64,000 nt of DNA from Spinellus fusiger (GCA_025094145.1 JALLLS010000059.1:62001-126000), one strand, 5' to 3'. Shown: positions 45,457-59,110, counted from the stretch's first letter. A program made the numbers and translations. Notes: generated by a model not told the origin, from the sequence alone.

Positions 45457-48400
45457 ATGGAGCCCAGTGACACAACATCCTCTCCACCACCACCACTACT
45501 GAACCTTTCTCAAAAAGACAAAAGCCCTTCTTCCAACAGTGTGGCCTCTCTTCCCAACCAAAAGGAGCCACTCGAAATAAAACACGGTGAAGACAAGTCA
45601 CTTCCTGTCAAAGAGACCACCCTAGATATCTCCAACAATGACACGATTAGTGCTATTAACTCTGCAAATGCGTGTGAGGCTATGAAGGGGCGTATTATTG
45701 CCACGCATGTCCTACTGAATCGCCTTCGCACCAACGAAGACAGTAAGTGATAGAACACAACAGCAACAGTAAAAGAGTAAACCGCTGTGACTAGAACTCC
45801 ATGAAGAAGCAGAGCGTAATGAGAAGATAAAAAAAGATGCTGATACACTGCAGGAAAAAGTTGTCACGCTTCGTTCTGAACTAGAAAGGTGTGAAAATAT
45901 GAGGATACAAGCGCAGAGTCAACAGGTAAACGACAAGAAATACACTATAACAGATGGACTGAAGGATAAGACATTACCTAGTCACTCACCCAACAATTAC
46001 AAGCCAGGGTGGATGAATTACAGACAGAACTTAATAAGCAGTAAGTCACACTGAAGGAAGAAAGAGAAAATAGGCCCACGCCTACACCTCACTGATTCCT
46101 ATAATATGAAAACTAATGATTACCGGTGGTGGTGTAGTGTCATTGATAAGAAAGAAAAGGCAACCCTCAGCCAACTACAAAAGAAACTCAAAAAACTAGA
46201 GGAAGAACAAAAAGAAGCTGTCAAATTCAAAAAGACCACAGAGTCCTACCTCCAGACATTAGAAACAGACAATAAGAAACTCAAGGATGCATTAGCAGAA
46301 GCCAAAAAGAACATTGAAGAGCATGAAGCAGCTTACATGGAATTAGCAGTCAACAGCGACTATAAGAATGAAGAGCTGACAGAGGATTTAGCAGAAGCAC
46401 AGAAAGAACTCATTGAATGCAGGGAGACACTAGAGACAAATAAAAAGGAACTCGAAGGCATGCGTCAACATACAAGCACATCAGAATCAACTGCCATGGT
46501 AGTAATGACAGGAAAATACGAACGCATAGTGACAGAATTACACGAGGCCAAAGTACAAATAAAACAACTCGAGAAAGAAGCAGTAGAGAAAGAGAAAGAG
46601 AGAGAAAAGGAAAGAGAAAAGGAAAAAGAAAAAAGCCAAGTTATGGTCTACCCTTCAGGAGAGAAAGTGCGCCAACAAGAACACACTATGAGTGTTGCAT
46701 TGGACTTTTCTTCTCAATTAAATGAGCTGAAGCAAGTTTTTGTGGTTGAAATAGACACCTTGAAGAAACAAAAGGTTAGGAAGAACAGGAAATGCATGGA
46801 TTAATGGGAAAATGGCTTGAATTATAGGCTGTTCTACAAGAATTGTTTACTGACAAGGCTATTCGTGTAAAAGAGTTGGAGGGTCTTTTGGCTAGATCCA
46901 CGAGACATTCTGTGGTGCATTCTGAGAACTATGAAGTACCAACAAACGAACTGGTAACAAACGGTGGATTCTATTGTAGATGTAACATACACTGATGCCT
47001 ATGAGAAATAGGTGCATAGTCTGTCGGATCAAACCCGTGGGCTAATATCAAAGGAGATGGTAGAAAATGAACGTGATTTTAGACAGCATATTTCATCTCC
47101 ACTCTTTAAGCGAGGAGATGACAGTTGTTCATCTACTCCACTGGATACAAATGAAGATGTCATAGAAGTGAACACAGAAGAACAAGGTAGATCCACAGGT
47201 AAGTTAGGCATAGAAAGACCAAAGTCATCTATGGAGTGTTTACAATAGCACTCCTATATAAATATATATTGAATGTACTTTAATAGCACCCACCACCACT
47301 ACCACTGTACAGCAGCAACAGCCAACCCCATTCTCAGCACCAACATCCATTCGTCCTGCACTTGCTATTACCACTTCACTTCCATCAGAAAAGCCCAAGC
47401 TGCGTTCTAGTGATCTTATTCCACCCGAACCCCTCATCCCTCTTCCCACCAAGGCAACAACACGTCGAACAGGACCTCGTAGTAAACTTGAGAAATTTGT
47501 CAATGCACGCCTTCCTCCTAGTATGTCTTCAACCTTGACCTCTTCAGCTTCCTCATCACGCAAACGCGCCACTACAACACAAGAACCCACAACACCCACA
47601 GAGAAAAGTAAAAAGGCCAAGAAAGAACCACTGTCTATTCTTAAAGACTTCCACTTTCAACCTGAAGTCAGTCAAGCAGACATTGCCAATGCTCTTCCAC
47701 CTGGCACCTCTTCCTATTTACAGTCAACAGTGCGTGGAGGATCAGAAGCAGCGACAGGCATTAAGTCTGATACTGTACTGCCATCTTCTCCTCTTCTACC
47801 ATTACCCTCTTCCACTCCTTCTCACTTTACATCTCCCCTTCCTTCTCTCTTCCTTCCTTCTACTCCTCCTACCACCACTCCACACTCCTCTGCTCTTTCA
47901 TCACCAGTGTCTTCTGGAACCATCCAACCATTGCCAGAAACTAGTATTCCTGATGTTCAGGCGTCCAAGACTCCCATTTTCAAAGCACCTTTTCCTGTGT
48001 CTCGAGCAACTGGTCTACTCCCTCCACCGCCTTCTGACAAATCCACAGAGATGAACCCCAAAGAGATTGGTGACCATGTTACGCTGGCCAATGCAAGTGA
48101 TGTATCAGGTAAAGAGAAATGCCCCTGTGTATATAATCACTAGTGTTGTCCATGCCATACTGATACCCCTTTTTTCTTTCTTTATAGAAATGAAGGCTGT
48201 TATTGAACTAAGTATCAAGGATGGACCCTCACAGATCCTTTGTAAAATGGGCCAACTGTCAGATTTCACCAATGATATGATCAACAAAGTCCTTGCTTCT
48301 CTTGAAATCATCCTTCAAAGCCTTAAAAGTCATGGCAATCCCATTTCAAAATTAGAAAAGAACTTGCCTATTTCTTGCCTTTATGGTGATATGGGAGGAG

Positions 48401-49547
48401 TTCATCTTGAGAGTCCTCTGTGTTTTGACAGTAGAGAGAAAAACCTTGCTTGTCTGTTGGTAGGGGTTATTGATTTCTGTCCTGATCATGTAAGTAACAA
48501 GTACAAGTCTAGATGTAAAAATAGAAATGAAATGAGAAAAGAAAGAGATAGAAATGAAGAAGTGTGTGCCTGACGTTGAGGTTGTCTTTCATGTTAGGAA
48601 TCTGCTTATCAGTACATTACCAAGTGGGCTTCTGGAAAAGCATTGTTTCTTACAAAAGAAGGCAAAGTCAATTTGGCTTGGTAGGTTCTATTCTCTTGCT
48701 ATTTAAAAAGAAAGAGGAAGAGAACGGGTGTTGACTTTCTTTCTAGTCGATACACTCGTATCATGTCATTGCTTTGCAAGAAGATGGAGGATATTCAAAG
48801 ACTTCGTGTGTTTTGTTATGATGTTGTTCGTTATTCTCCTCTGCCTACAAACTACATTGGACTTTTGATGAATGTTGCTATTGTGTGGCCCGAGGTACTC
48901 TCTATCCATTCCCAAGACTTTTCACAGATTGGTAAGTTCATCTCAGCTCTTTTCTCTTTCTCTTTTGTTGATGGAAGACGGCAAATATTCATTCGCTTTG
49001 TTCTTGTTGATCTGAATAGGAGAAGAGATGATTCCTAAGGTTGTCCAATCTGCCACAGCAGCCTATTGTAAACTGCACAACAGCATAGAGACAGTGAGTG
49101 CTACATGTAGGGCATTGGACTATGATCTCATCTGAATACCTTCTAGGCAAGAATCACTTATAATATCCTAACACAACTCTGTAACTGGTCACCCCTCGAT
49201 AGTGTGTTTGATTTAGAACAGTGTGTTCATGAATTGACCAAAGTACTGGATCTTGAAATGCTAAAACAACTTATGCGCTCCTGTCCTGGTAAGTAACAGG
49301 AAGAAACGAGTCCTGGTGTGCCTGCAACTTATACATTCTTCTTGTTCTATCAGAGGCCTTTTATGATCTGGCTTATAACTTGAAGCAGGCATATGCTCTT
49401 TTGTTCTGGCGTCTTGATGATGCAAGTATCACTCACTCATTTACAGTGAACTTCCTTGATCCATATGTGGAAGACCCAAAGCTCGGTCTTTACTATGCTG
49501 AAATCAAATGGATTCTTCAACAACAACGCAGGTTGACTGAATTATAA
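45457..49547 (+). CDS. Large coiled-coil protein with Pro/Ser-rich middle and helical C-terminal domain
   Basis: Multi-exon gene (about 13 exons) from MEPSDTTSSPPPPLLNLSQK to RRLTEL and a TAA at 49545-49547. It has a disordered N-terminus (about 100 residues) and then a long coiled coil (ATLSQLQKKLKKLEEEQKEA, LETDNKKLKDALAEAKKNIE, followed by a KEKEREKEREK run). A Pro/Ser/Thr-rich basic linker follows (LEKFVNARLPPS, SSRKRATTTQEP, repeated PLPSSTPS). The C-terminus is an ordered helical domain of about 400 residues (CKMGQLSDFTNDMINKVLAS, CLLVGVIDFCPDH, RVFCYDVVRYSPLPTNYIGL, EAFYDLAYNLKQAYALLFWR). The family is not recognised. The layout suggests a nuclear or cytoskeletal scaffold. A large scaffold of the little-elongation-complex (ICE1) type is one candidate to test with the C-terminal domain, but this is a guess. 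Confidence 0.7.
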
Positions 49548-49872
49548 TCCATGATCTTTTGATATCCATCAACACAACACATACAACACATACAACACAT
49601 ACGCACATACGCACATTCTGTTTTTTGTTACTGTTTATATACTTTTTTGTCTTTTCTAATACACTACTTTTTTTTTTCTATTTCTTTCTTTCTTTCTATT
49701 ATACTATACTATACTACACTATACTACACTATACAAATAGAAATAGAAATAGATAAGCAAAGGGCCAATACCAGTACTAGTGAGCAGTCATAGACAAGTC
49801 ACACTTATCAGGACATTATAGAGGCTGTATGCATAGAAGAGCAGAGACAGAACACTGTAAGATACTTGGCTC
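49548..49872. other. Spacer with ACACA and ACTATA runs
   Basis: About 325 bp: (CAACACATA)n at 49568-49612, T-rich runs, and (TACTATACTA)n at 49698-49735. No gene seen. Confidence 0.6.
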
Positions 49873-52800
49873 ATGACACCAGCACCACCAGCAACAGCCA
49901 CTACATCTTCTTCTTATAAGTTCCCTTCGGCCGATACGCCCTTGGCTACCAAAGTAGTGGTTGATCTTGTAGTCAAAGAGACTCATTCAGCACACAGTGC
50001 CCATTACATGCCTAATTATATTGACATGTGCAAACGACGCTTGGATGGATGTGGGGTAAAATAGACAGTCTACTAAGACAGGCCACTACTCATCGGTTCG
50101 AGATAGATATCAGTAGGAGACTGTATTCTATGGAATGTTGGGGGTAGGCCAGTAAAGGCAGTGATAAAAGATGTAGAAGGCAGTGCAAGCCAATACTTTA
50201 GAGTCAATAGAAATACAACAGAGATACAAGCCAAAATGGTACAGCAGGAGACAGAAAATACTCTCATAATGAAAATGAGTGAAGAAGCAGAAGGACTTGT
50301 TAGTATGATAGGTAGGATGTTCGTAGTATACAATCTTTTTTTGTTTTGTTTTTTGTTTTTGTTTCTCTTGTTGGGTGGACAGGCAAAGGCATCTAGACCG
50401 GAGTGGATAAGAATGAAAATAATAATAAGTAAAAGAGGACTCACAAAAGCATTGCATTATAATGTATAAGATTATTCTTTTCAACATTCGGAAGAATTTC
50501 AACTACTGGGTATTCCTGCTGTAAAGTCTATTCTTCTTCATGGAGTGGCTGGTGTTGGTAAAACAACAGTGGTGAGGTAGGTTTAGAGAGAGAATGCACC
50601 ATGCAAAAAGAAAAAAAAAAGAAAAAAAAAGACACCATAGGATATAACACATTGACCAACTTTGGTATCTACTTAGATATGCGAGTCAATTCTTGCGTTG
50701 CTCTTTATTTGATATCTCAGTACATGAACTCCTGGAACTATCTGAAGAATTTGAAAATACTCAGTTTGTCTCTTATAATCCTCTCCGTTTGGTAATGAAA
50801 CAAGCCATCATTTCGGCTCCTTCTATCGTTGTATTGCGTGATTTGAATGATCTAGTCAATGGTACATTACTATAAACACGGAATGGATACATATCCACAG
50901 AACAAAAACATCTAATCTCATAGCATAGGAAGCGAACATACAGCTAAACTATTGACAATAATTGCCAGTGAAATCCAGGCAATATCTGTTGCTACACCGG
51001 TAATAAAAAGAGGAGGAAGAAGAAGAGAATAACAGCTTATAAGAGTAGGTATGTCTTATCGGTATTGCTAAAGAGCTCAAGACATTACCCGAGGCACTGA
51101 AAAAGACGGACATTTTTCATCAACATCTGACGATACCTATTCCTTCCATGTGAGTTGCTAATGTAAAATCAGACCTTTGTATTCAATGACACTGTATCCT
51201 ACAAGGCCACAGAGAAAAAGCATTCTAGAGAATATTCTAAAGGATATTCCACTAAAGGAGCCCTTGAATGGAAAAAACCCTATAGAATACTACTCAGTAC
51301 AGATTAGTATGGTAAATAGAAGAAAGAGAGATAGGGGGAAAAAAGGGGGGGCAGGAAGTAGACTCATAAATATCTTTCAAAGCGCACTTCTGGCTATGTA
51401 GCACGGGATCTGAGGCTGCTATGCAGAACAGCCTTGCTGAAATCAATGAGACCCTCCAAACATTTGACTACTCTAGAAGATCTATCCAATGAACTTTCTT
51501 ACTTGAGCCTTCACTCTGATGGAAAAAGCCAAGGGTGAGTATAAGGGCCTATCTATGCTGCTAGAAAAGTAAAAGAGAATAATGAATCTTCATCTTACAG
51601 AGCTGTTGGCTGGCCTGAATTTGAGTATTCATTCGAGATTTACCAGCCTTCACAGAGGGCTGAGGTCCAGTCTTCTTTACCAAAGAGAGATTGGAGTGAA
51701 ATTGGAGGGTAAGTTACAAGAGACAGAAGAAAAAAGAAGAAAAAAGGTAGCTTACATGTATTGTGTGGAGTGTAGTTATAAGAGTCTTAAACAAAAGATG
51801 AAGCAGGCCACTCTGCTGCCCCTGCTTCAACCAGAGGTATTTACTAGACTTGGTGTTCAGCCTACCTCAGGATTGCTTCTCTATGGTCCATCCGGTAAGA
51901 AATCCCAGATTTTTTTAGAGAATGTTATGGGCTATTGATTTATCTTTTGTATTATTTAACATTAGGATGTGGCAAGACTGCAATGGTACATGCGTTGGTG
52001 GCAGAATCGATGATGAATGTTATCTCTATCAAAGGGTAAATATAAAAGACAGGCTTTAATTACTAACACTGTGATATAGACCTGAAATATTCTCAAAGTA
52101 TTTTGGTGAGACAGAAAGCAAGATTCGCCAGTTATTTGCAACAGCAAAACAAATTGCTCCTTGTGTTATGTTTATTGATGAGATGGATGCTATTGGATCC
52201 AAAAGAGGTGAGCAATTATTATGGTGTGTTGAATAGAGGTGGATAAATATTAATAGATAAATGTATGCTGCTCTAGCTTGGGACTCTAGTGACAGTGGTG
52301 GAGGAGTCAATGAACGTGTATTGAGCACACTACTCAATGAAATGGATGGTGTTGAGGGACGTCAAGGTGTTATTGTTATTGGATGTACCAATAGACCACA
52401 CGATATTGATGATGCAGTGCTCAGACCAGGTAGATTTACGAATAAATTGTACTGTGTTCATTTCGTTTTATTGATCATGTTTTTTTATACGATGCTAGGT
52501 CGTCTGGATCAGCTTGTTTATATAGGCCTACCTACTAAGGAGGACAGAATGGAGATCATTCAAATCCTCACAAAGAAAATGGCTGTTTCTCCAGAGATTG
52601 ATATTGAATCTCTTGCACAACAGACAGAATACTGCACTGGTGCTGATTTGGATAATATGTTTCGGTAATATTAATATTTTTGTTAATGTATTCACACTTG
52701 TCGAATGATTAGGGAGGCGGGTATTCTGGCATTGCGTCAGAACATCAATGCAAGTGTAATAGAAGAAAAACACTTACAACGTGTAATTGAGTCGACATGC

Positions 52801-52878
52801 GAAAGGGCCAGACATCAAGTGTTAAATGAAAACAGCCTTTTGGTGTTTGAGAAATTCCAAAATGATCATGATTTTTAG
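49873..52878 (+). CDS. Double AAA+ ATPase of the CDC48/AFG2 type, possibly SPATA5L1 (AFG2B)-like
   Basis: Multi-exon gene from MTPAPPATATTSSSYKFPSA to a TAG at 52876-52878. The N-terminal region includes ILWNVGGRPVKAVIKDVEGS. D1 has a P-loop (LLHGVAGVGKTTVV) but an atypical Walker B (SIVVLRDLNDLV) where DE is expected, then IGIAKELKTLPEALKKTDIF with QHLTIPIPS. D2 is canonical: EIGG... (frame shift around an intron), LLLYGPSG-CGKTAM, SKYFGETESKIRQLF, Walker B VMFIDEMDAIGS, NERVLSTLLNEMDGV, sensor 1 VIGCTNRP and the Arg finger in LRPGRLDQLVYIGLP. The C-terminus is GADLDNMFREAGILALRQ to VFEKFQNDHDF. The family unfolds protein complexes, and AFG2 members recycle ribosome factors. AFG2B-like is favoured by the tail and the D1 features but not proved. 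The N-terminal exons (49873-50330) are hard to join in frame by eye. Confidence 0.75.
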
Positions 52879-53911
52879 TACTCATGAAGAAGTAGAGAAT
52901 TAGTGCTTTATTGACACCTATCTTTCTCTCTGCCCCTTTTTATCTCGCCTTTCTTCTTTGTTTAAAAGATCAGCGAAATAAATTGGTTCTATAAGTTATT
53001 CATTCTCTATCCCAAGTCTATTAAATATATCTTTTATATATTCATATATTTTTTAAAAAGAAAATAGCAGTTAGCAAATAGTGAAAAACGGCTACAAAAT
53101 CAATGGTCTGGGATAAAGTATCTATGATAAGCTGTGGTGAATTTGAATGTAGTGGATAGGTCTTTTAGAGATAGTATAAGAGTACAACAGCCTGCATTAG
53201 TATGTGTGCCTTGTGGTGGTTATTTCCTTGAAGTCCTTCTATCTGTAATAATCATTAGGATAGATTAAAAGAATAAAAGAATAAAAAACAAATTGAATAT
53301 AAAAGAGCAAAGTGAATTGTACGCTAACTAAGCAAATATCTTTGAACCCAAAAAGTCATTAACGATATTATCACATCAATTCGTAATAAATAGTGAATGA
53401 TACTATTCAATGTTATTAAAGACCATTTATTCCTTCTTTCTTATTGTATTTTTATTTATTTTCTCTGAACCACAAAAAGGTCCAAGCTTTCTGGCTCATC
53501 CCCATCCTTCTCCTTGATTATCGCTGGAGCCTCGGTTGACTAGCTGATGGAAACCCATGATACAAGCAAACTATCTAAAAAAAGAAGAAAAAGAAGTGTC
53601 TTGTTGGATTTTTTCATACAAAAGGCATTATAATGTCTAGTAAGACTATAAAATAGAACAGACATTATATAACATCATAAGAACAATAAAATAAAATAAA
53701 AACAGGCATTATGTAGTGAAGGTGATTTCTGAAGTACTCTCCTCTAACAACTAGGGTGTGTTGTTTTCTATAAGATTAGGCTTCTGGTGTGTGTCATGGG
53801 TAGGTAATAGAAAGAAGCTTGGCATTCTATTATCATTATTATTAGTGTTTGTGTTTGTATAGAACAAGAAACAAGCAAGTTAATATCTTGGGCCCGATCG
53901 ATGGAAACAAC
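52879..53911. other. Intergenic spacer between AAA+ and kelch genes
   Basis: Convergent 3' region of about 1 kb; AT-rich with several AATAAA signals (for example 52976-52981). No gene recognised. Confidence 0.5.
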
Positions 53912-55662
53912 TTACCGAGCTGTGTTGCTTAATTCGGACCCACAGTAGGAGCAATCGTCATCATGAAGATAACCATGACAAGAAGGATAGGAGACATGAG
54001 AATGAAAAGGTGGGGCAATATAAGACCCTGGAGGTTGTGCACTACTGCTGTGCATGTGATGCCAACCCTGATGTATCATAGGTTGAAGAATCGAATCTTG
54101 GGTTACTGCTAACCTTAGTTCAGTGGGTGGGTGAAGAGGAAGAGGAGCTCCAGAGAATGTTTCTTTAGTATCTTGTATCTTTTTTATTTCCTGTTTTTTT
54201 CTTCTTAATAGCCACCAAACGCATGTGGCTATAAAGGCAATGATGGGTACAAGTGAGGCGATGATGAGGCCAACTAAACCAGATATTCCACCGATAATCA
54301 TCAGTTTAGAAGGAAGAAGAATGGCTTTGGATTGGAAAGTCCATTCCCAACGATCAAGATCAAGAATTTGTATATCAACAGCCTTGTTAGTCGCATTTGT
54401 GCCTGCAATTACGAACATTTGACTGTCAATAATAATAGAAGTATGATTGGATCGATAAAGTGCAGTTCCACGGATTGAATCAGGTTTTATCCAGGTCCAG
54501 GTGGAAGTATCAAGTAAATAAATATCATTTAATAGATATACACCACCAGTGCTATTGAAGGATTCTCCACCAAATAATATAATAGTGTGTCCATCTTGGT
54601 ATAGATTTGTTGTGTGGTGTTTTCTTCCTACTGGAATGTCACCAGTAGCAGTGATTGTTTCCCATAGTTCTAATGGTTATTACAAAGACATGAGTAAATT
54701 CTTTCTTATCGTATTTTATATATTAACTCTAATGCTATGTTGAACCTACGTGTTCTTGGATCATAAAGTATAATATCTGACATATCAGCCAATGGGAGAT
54801 TGCTAACCATGTCGACACTTGAGGAATCCATAACCATGGATCCACCAAGAATGACAATCTGTCCATTTGTATCTCTGAAGAAGATATTACAGTTTAAGAT
54901 ATAATATGACTATACAATGCTGAATCACGTACGCTATCTGTGTCATGGAGGCATTTGTTCGAGGTATACCATTGTAGGGGCTAACAGAAGGAATCCACCC
55001 ATTGGTCTTATCCCAAATGGCAATATCTGAATGCCATATGAAGGAATCTTGTGATAATCCAACTAGTCCATCTGAACTTCCTCCTTTATCAATACTTAGA
55101 TTTTGTCACTAAAGTCTTTTTTTTTCTCCATTAACAATACTTTACCCCAAAAAACAGTTTGGTAACTGGTGGTCACTGTGGCTGCGAAATTTCGTCTGGC
55201 TAGTGGTTCATCAGGCTCTTCCACCTGCCTCCATTCATTTGTCATGGTATTGAATTGGCATAATACCATCTTTGGATTATAAGTACCATTGGTATGACTG
55301 GCTACGGCAACGACATTAATACTTGTATCGTCATAACCTTTGAATGCAGATGCAAAATGAAGAATGGGACAACGACTGTTTCTGATACTAGCACTATGAT
55401 CTATTCTACATCGAGATTGATGTTAGGGTGGATATACTGTCCAAATGTCTATGAAAACCTACATAGGTGCTGAAAGTGTATTAAAGCTCTGTCCAAGATG
55501 AATAGAGAATAGCGTATTGCCTGTTTGCGAGCTTCGAGATGCAGAAATGATCCATATTGAATTGCTAACTGGCACATACACTGCTCGGCCACCGATGGCT
55601 CTTCCAAAAACAGTTATTATTACGCAGCAATAGAATAAATAAAATAAGGCTGCTCTTAGCAT
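53912..55662 (-). CDS. Kelch-repeat type I membrane protein
   Basis: Start MLRAALFYLFYCCVIITVFG at 55662 forms a signal peptide. Several short exons then give beta-propeller strands: YVPVSNSIWIISASRSSQTG, SFNTLSAPM, later IFLLNDIYLLDTSTWTW-type stretches near 54490-54560 and NATNKAVDIQILDLDRWEWT in the last exon. A single membrane span follows (LMIIGGISGLVGLIIASLVP, IIAFIATCVWWLL), then a basic stop-transfer RRKKQEIKK and a cytosolic tail rich in Pro, His and Ser (LPLHPPTELRLAVTQDSILQ, ending SELSNTAR). Stop 53912-53914. Kelch propellers of this shape, with a signal peptide and one span, are abundant in Mucoromycota; their ligands are unknown. Exon joins between 54420 and 55450 are approximate. 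Confidence 0.78.
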
Positions 55663-57948
55663 ACTACAGCAAATAAAGAATCCTTTGTCTAAACCTCCAC
55701 TTGTGAAAGAAAAGAGAAAAAGGTCAGAAATAAGAAATCCAACTGCCTGTTTCTATTCTAAGGTTTCAAGCGAGTCACTTGCATATTGCATATTTTCCAA
55801 GATAAGTAGGTTGTCATCAAGATATATGTCAATATAAAGAAATAGAGTTACTAATACGTTTATATATGACATAATACTAATAAACTGTTGATATTGTTTT
55901 GATTCTTTAGACTTATAGCCCTACTGATCAATTAATGAGAAGTGAGCATAGTGATTGGCTTTTCTTTTCTTTTTTAATAATGTACAAGTCAAGCAACTCT
56001 TATTATTTCTATATATTTGTTTTGTAGATCACTATCAGTTGTCCTGACAACGTTTTGTTCCTTTAATACCCTATGACGAGGTCATAAGGCAGCAAAGCAT
56101 TTCTTATGTAGTATTAGACATGAAATAATATGAAGAGAAAACAAGTCTACAGAGTTAAATAGATAGTATATCATGAGTTTATTCTACTAAACATGGATTT
56201 ACTATGTTTTTATGTAACTGGGACTTTTAAAAGAAGAAAAAGAAAGAAAGAAAAAGAGATAATGCCTGTTCATTATTAAACAGAACAAAGAGATGTTTAT
56301 TTATATCAAGTAAAATAACAGTACTTGTGCTAATGAGTTATTTTTGTAAAAATAGATCATCAATGAAGCCATGCCATTGTCTAAACTCCCCTGTGTCAAT
56401 AAGTGTATGGTAATGCATATCGATTTACATCGTCTTGAGTGTGAATACAGTCCAATGGATATAAAGAGAAAACAATACAGATAGAATACAATAATCAAAT
56501 ACTTTTTTATCTGAATAATCTTGGTAAGAAAAATAGAAAATAGAAAATAGAAAGTAAAAAATATATTAAGTAAAACTATCCATCTATTTCACTATATACT
56601 TTATGATAAGCATTGTTATTAATTTATTGATCATTAATTAATTTTATCACTAATAAATCCTCGAAAGGCCTTCAAAAAACCCAAAGAACTTTGAATTTCT
56701 TAAATCAGGATACTTTTATCCAGTTCTAGTGGCACATATAAAACCATATATTACTTTCACTTTCATATCAAATAGTATAGATAATACATGCTGTGTTTAT
56801 TTTATACATAAAATATCATACTACTAGTATTTAAACCAATAAAAATATTTTGAAACTTGTTTTTTTTTTGCACAAGAATTTTTTCAAAAGATCGTTGGAG
56901 AATAAGTATAGTGTCTTTTGTGAAAATACTGTTGTTCTAGACATGACCCTACAATCTATCCTTTTCAAAATATACTAATGAGTTACATCTGGAAATGCTT
57001 GTTGTGCCAAAGAAGAAGAATCTGAATATTTCTCTTGATAGTATCGGCTCAGTTTCTCACAAGTTTAGAAACAACTTTATTTAGACAGAAGCCCTGTGAA
57101 TAAAACTGAAGTAGCATCTAGTCTTGCCAATAAACAGATTAAATTTGTTCATACAATAAACTGAATATCAAGCAACACTATGTCTTTAAATTCTATATTA
57201 CTTTTACTACAACTTTTATTTGTCCCATTCGTCTTATTTACCAATGCTAACATATACAGTGATATTCTATTATAGATTATAAATAGGGCTTCACTAAGGT
57301 TTGATCAGCCATTGTGTATAAGCATACTTTAAATAGACAAGATGATACATATGTTTTTACACTTTAAATTTCTTACATTCTATTTAGACTTTTTGTTGAA
57401 ACTATATTAAAAAACAGGTACTGTAGAAGTATCTATAAAAAGTAGATGACACTGAAATATTTGTGAGAGAGGTATCCGAGAGGTCTTTTTAGGGATCAAG
57501 TGCCACTCTTTCCAGTTCGAAACTGAGCTTATCAGGATTATAAAAATAAGAGTGCTGTTATTTGGATAACAGTTTCTACATTTTGGACCGCAAAATATTT
57601 TAGTTCTCATGTTATCACCCAAAAAAATTACTTGTGTTTTTTGGCCAATACAATATATTTATCAAAATACAACCTTTTTCTTAGAGAAATCATATTTGGA
57701 AATCATTTTTATGCAATAATAACTCTTTATGAAGTTCATCATATTTTCTTGAGTCCAGGGAAGTGGCTTCTACTCTAGGATCTAAAAGATTTAACAAATT
57801 AAATAACATATATTTAATAATTCATTCATAAATAACATACCATTTTTTGCGTATCTCTTTTCAAATGACAAGTGCTTATTCTAGAAAGACTTGTCTATTA
57901 TGTAGTGTTGAAATTCCATACTCTACTCGCTTCTTACAGTCTTTGAAA
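55663..57948. other. 2.3 kb AT-rich spacer
   Basis: No gene recognised. Stop codons are dense in all frames. The small frame at 57407-57622 (-) has a Cys-rich CGPKCRNCYP start but no known family. Confidence 0.5.
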
Positions 57949-59110
57949 TCATAAAACTTCCCAAAACAAACACTTATATGTACTGAGGTGTTGAATCAAG
58001 TTATCTCTCATATCCATTTTAACTTCCCAAAACCTTTTTTCGTTCCCATACAACTGAACAGCTAAAGCCCTTAAACCACAAAATCCATTCTTTTTATCAT
58101 CTATGACCTCTCTGTAGGCTTGAGTTGAAATCTTGCTGCTTATATCGTAGTTGGGTTTTTGGAATACATCAAATACATGCTTCTTTCCTACTGTTATTTC
58201 GGTTTTAATTATCATTCTTGCTGAAACATTATCAATGCGCTCAAATACAACATTTAGATCCCCAATGCTAGTCATTATCTCTCGTTTCATAAGAGAATGT
58301 ACATCTTCAACCCTAGAAGGTGTGGAGTTGAGGTGTAATATTTTGTTAGTCCAAGAAAATATAAGCCTATACAAACATACGGTTTTAGTTATCTTGAAAT
58401 AGTTTTTTTTTCAAGTTAAATAAATGCAAGTGAACAAACCTATCTTTATAAATAAGCCATGTTGACTCTATATACTTCATGAAGTTGCTTAGATCGTAAA
58501 GCTCTCCACTACTGTTAGTACCCAGTTCTAACAACTTATCCTTGAACTCTTTTAACCTTTCGTTGTAGTTCATTTCTGTCGAAGAGTATTCAGTAAGAAT
58601 ATTCCATTCTCTTTGAATTTTGTCACTCTTTTTTTTATTAATCCCAGGAAAAGATTTTACGAGGCTGGATAAAACATTCATAGATATGTGCCATCGACAT
58701 AGTAAATGAGTAACCTGGAGAAGAACTTCTTCCAATGCATTCATCAGTGCTAGCTCACGATCTGCTACCACAACTTTGGGTAAATCATAGTACTGGTGGG
58801 CTATCTTTCCCTATCGCATATCAACTCGCAATATCTGAGAGAACTTTTTCCATCAGGATCTGATCTTCTTTTAACGAATTCAAATGAGTGTTGATTTGCA
58901 AAAAGAATAAGTAGATTCAAGTGCCAATTCAAATGTTCTAAATGTACCGATATTTGAAGGTGATTCCATAGTAAATAACACATTAATAAAATCTCCATTT
59001 TCATTATATTCATAGCATTCATCGGTGCTGCTTTCTGCTTCGTATATTTTATCATTCTCCCAAAGATTACACTCTATGGTAAAGGTTTTGCCAAATACAT
59101 CATTATTCAT
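57949..59110 (-). pseudogene. Mutator-like (MULE) transposase relic with OTU-like C-terminal part
   Basis: The N-terminal part (59110 down) reads MNNDVFGKTFTIEC, then RTFELALESTYSFCKSTLI and LRYCELICDRE, like the FAR1/WRKY-GCM-type DNA-binding region of MULEs. After a join near 58800 comes YYDLPKVVVADRELALMNAL and HLLCRWHISMNV, the middle of the transposase with a catalytic Asp. Then IESTWLIYKDR splices through an intact GT-AG intron to LIFSWTNKILHLNSTPSRVE and DVHSLMKREIMTSIGDL, the conserved LH-GN-TSRVE-H segment. The C-terminus has EVIDDKKNGFCGLRALAVQL, an OTU-like cysteine-peptidase motif with the Cys kept, and ends FWEVL. The region with the first catalytic Asp is missing and frames are broken, so it is probably dead. 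Confidence 0.72.
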
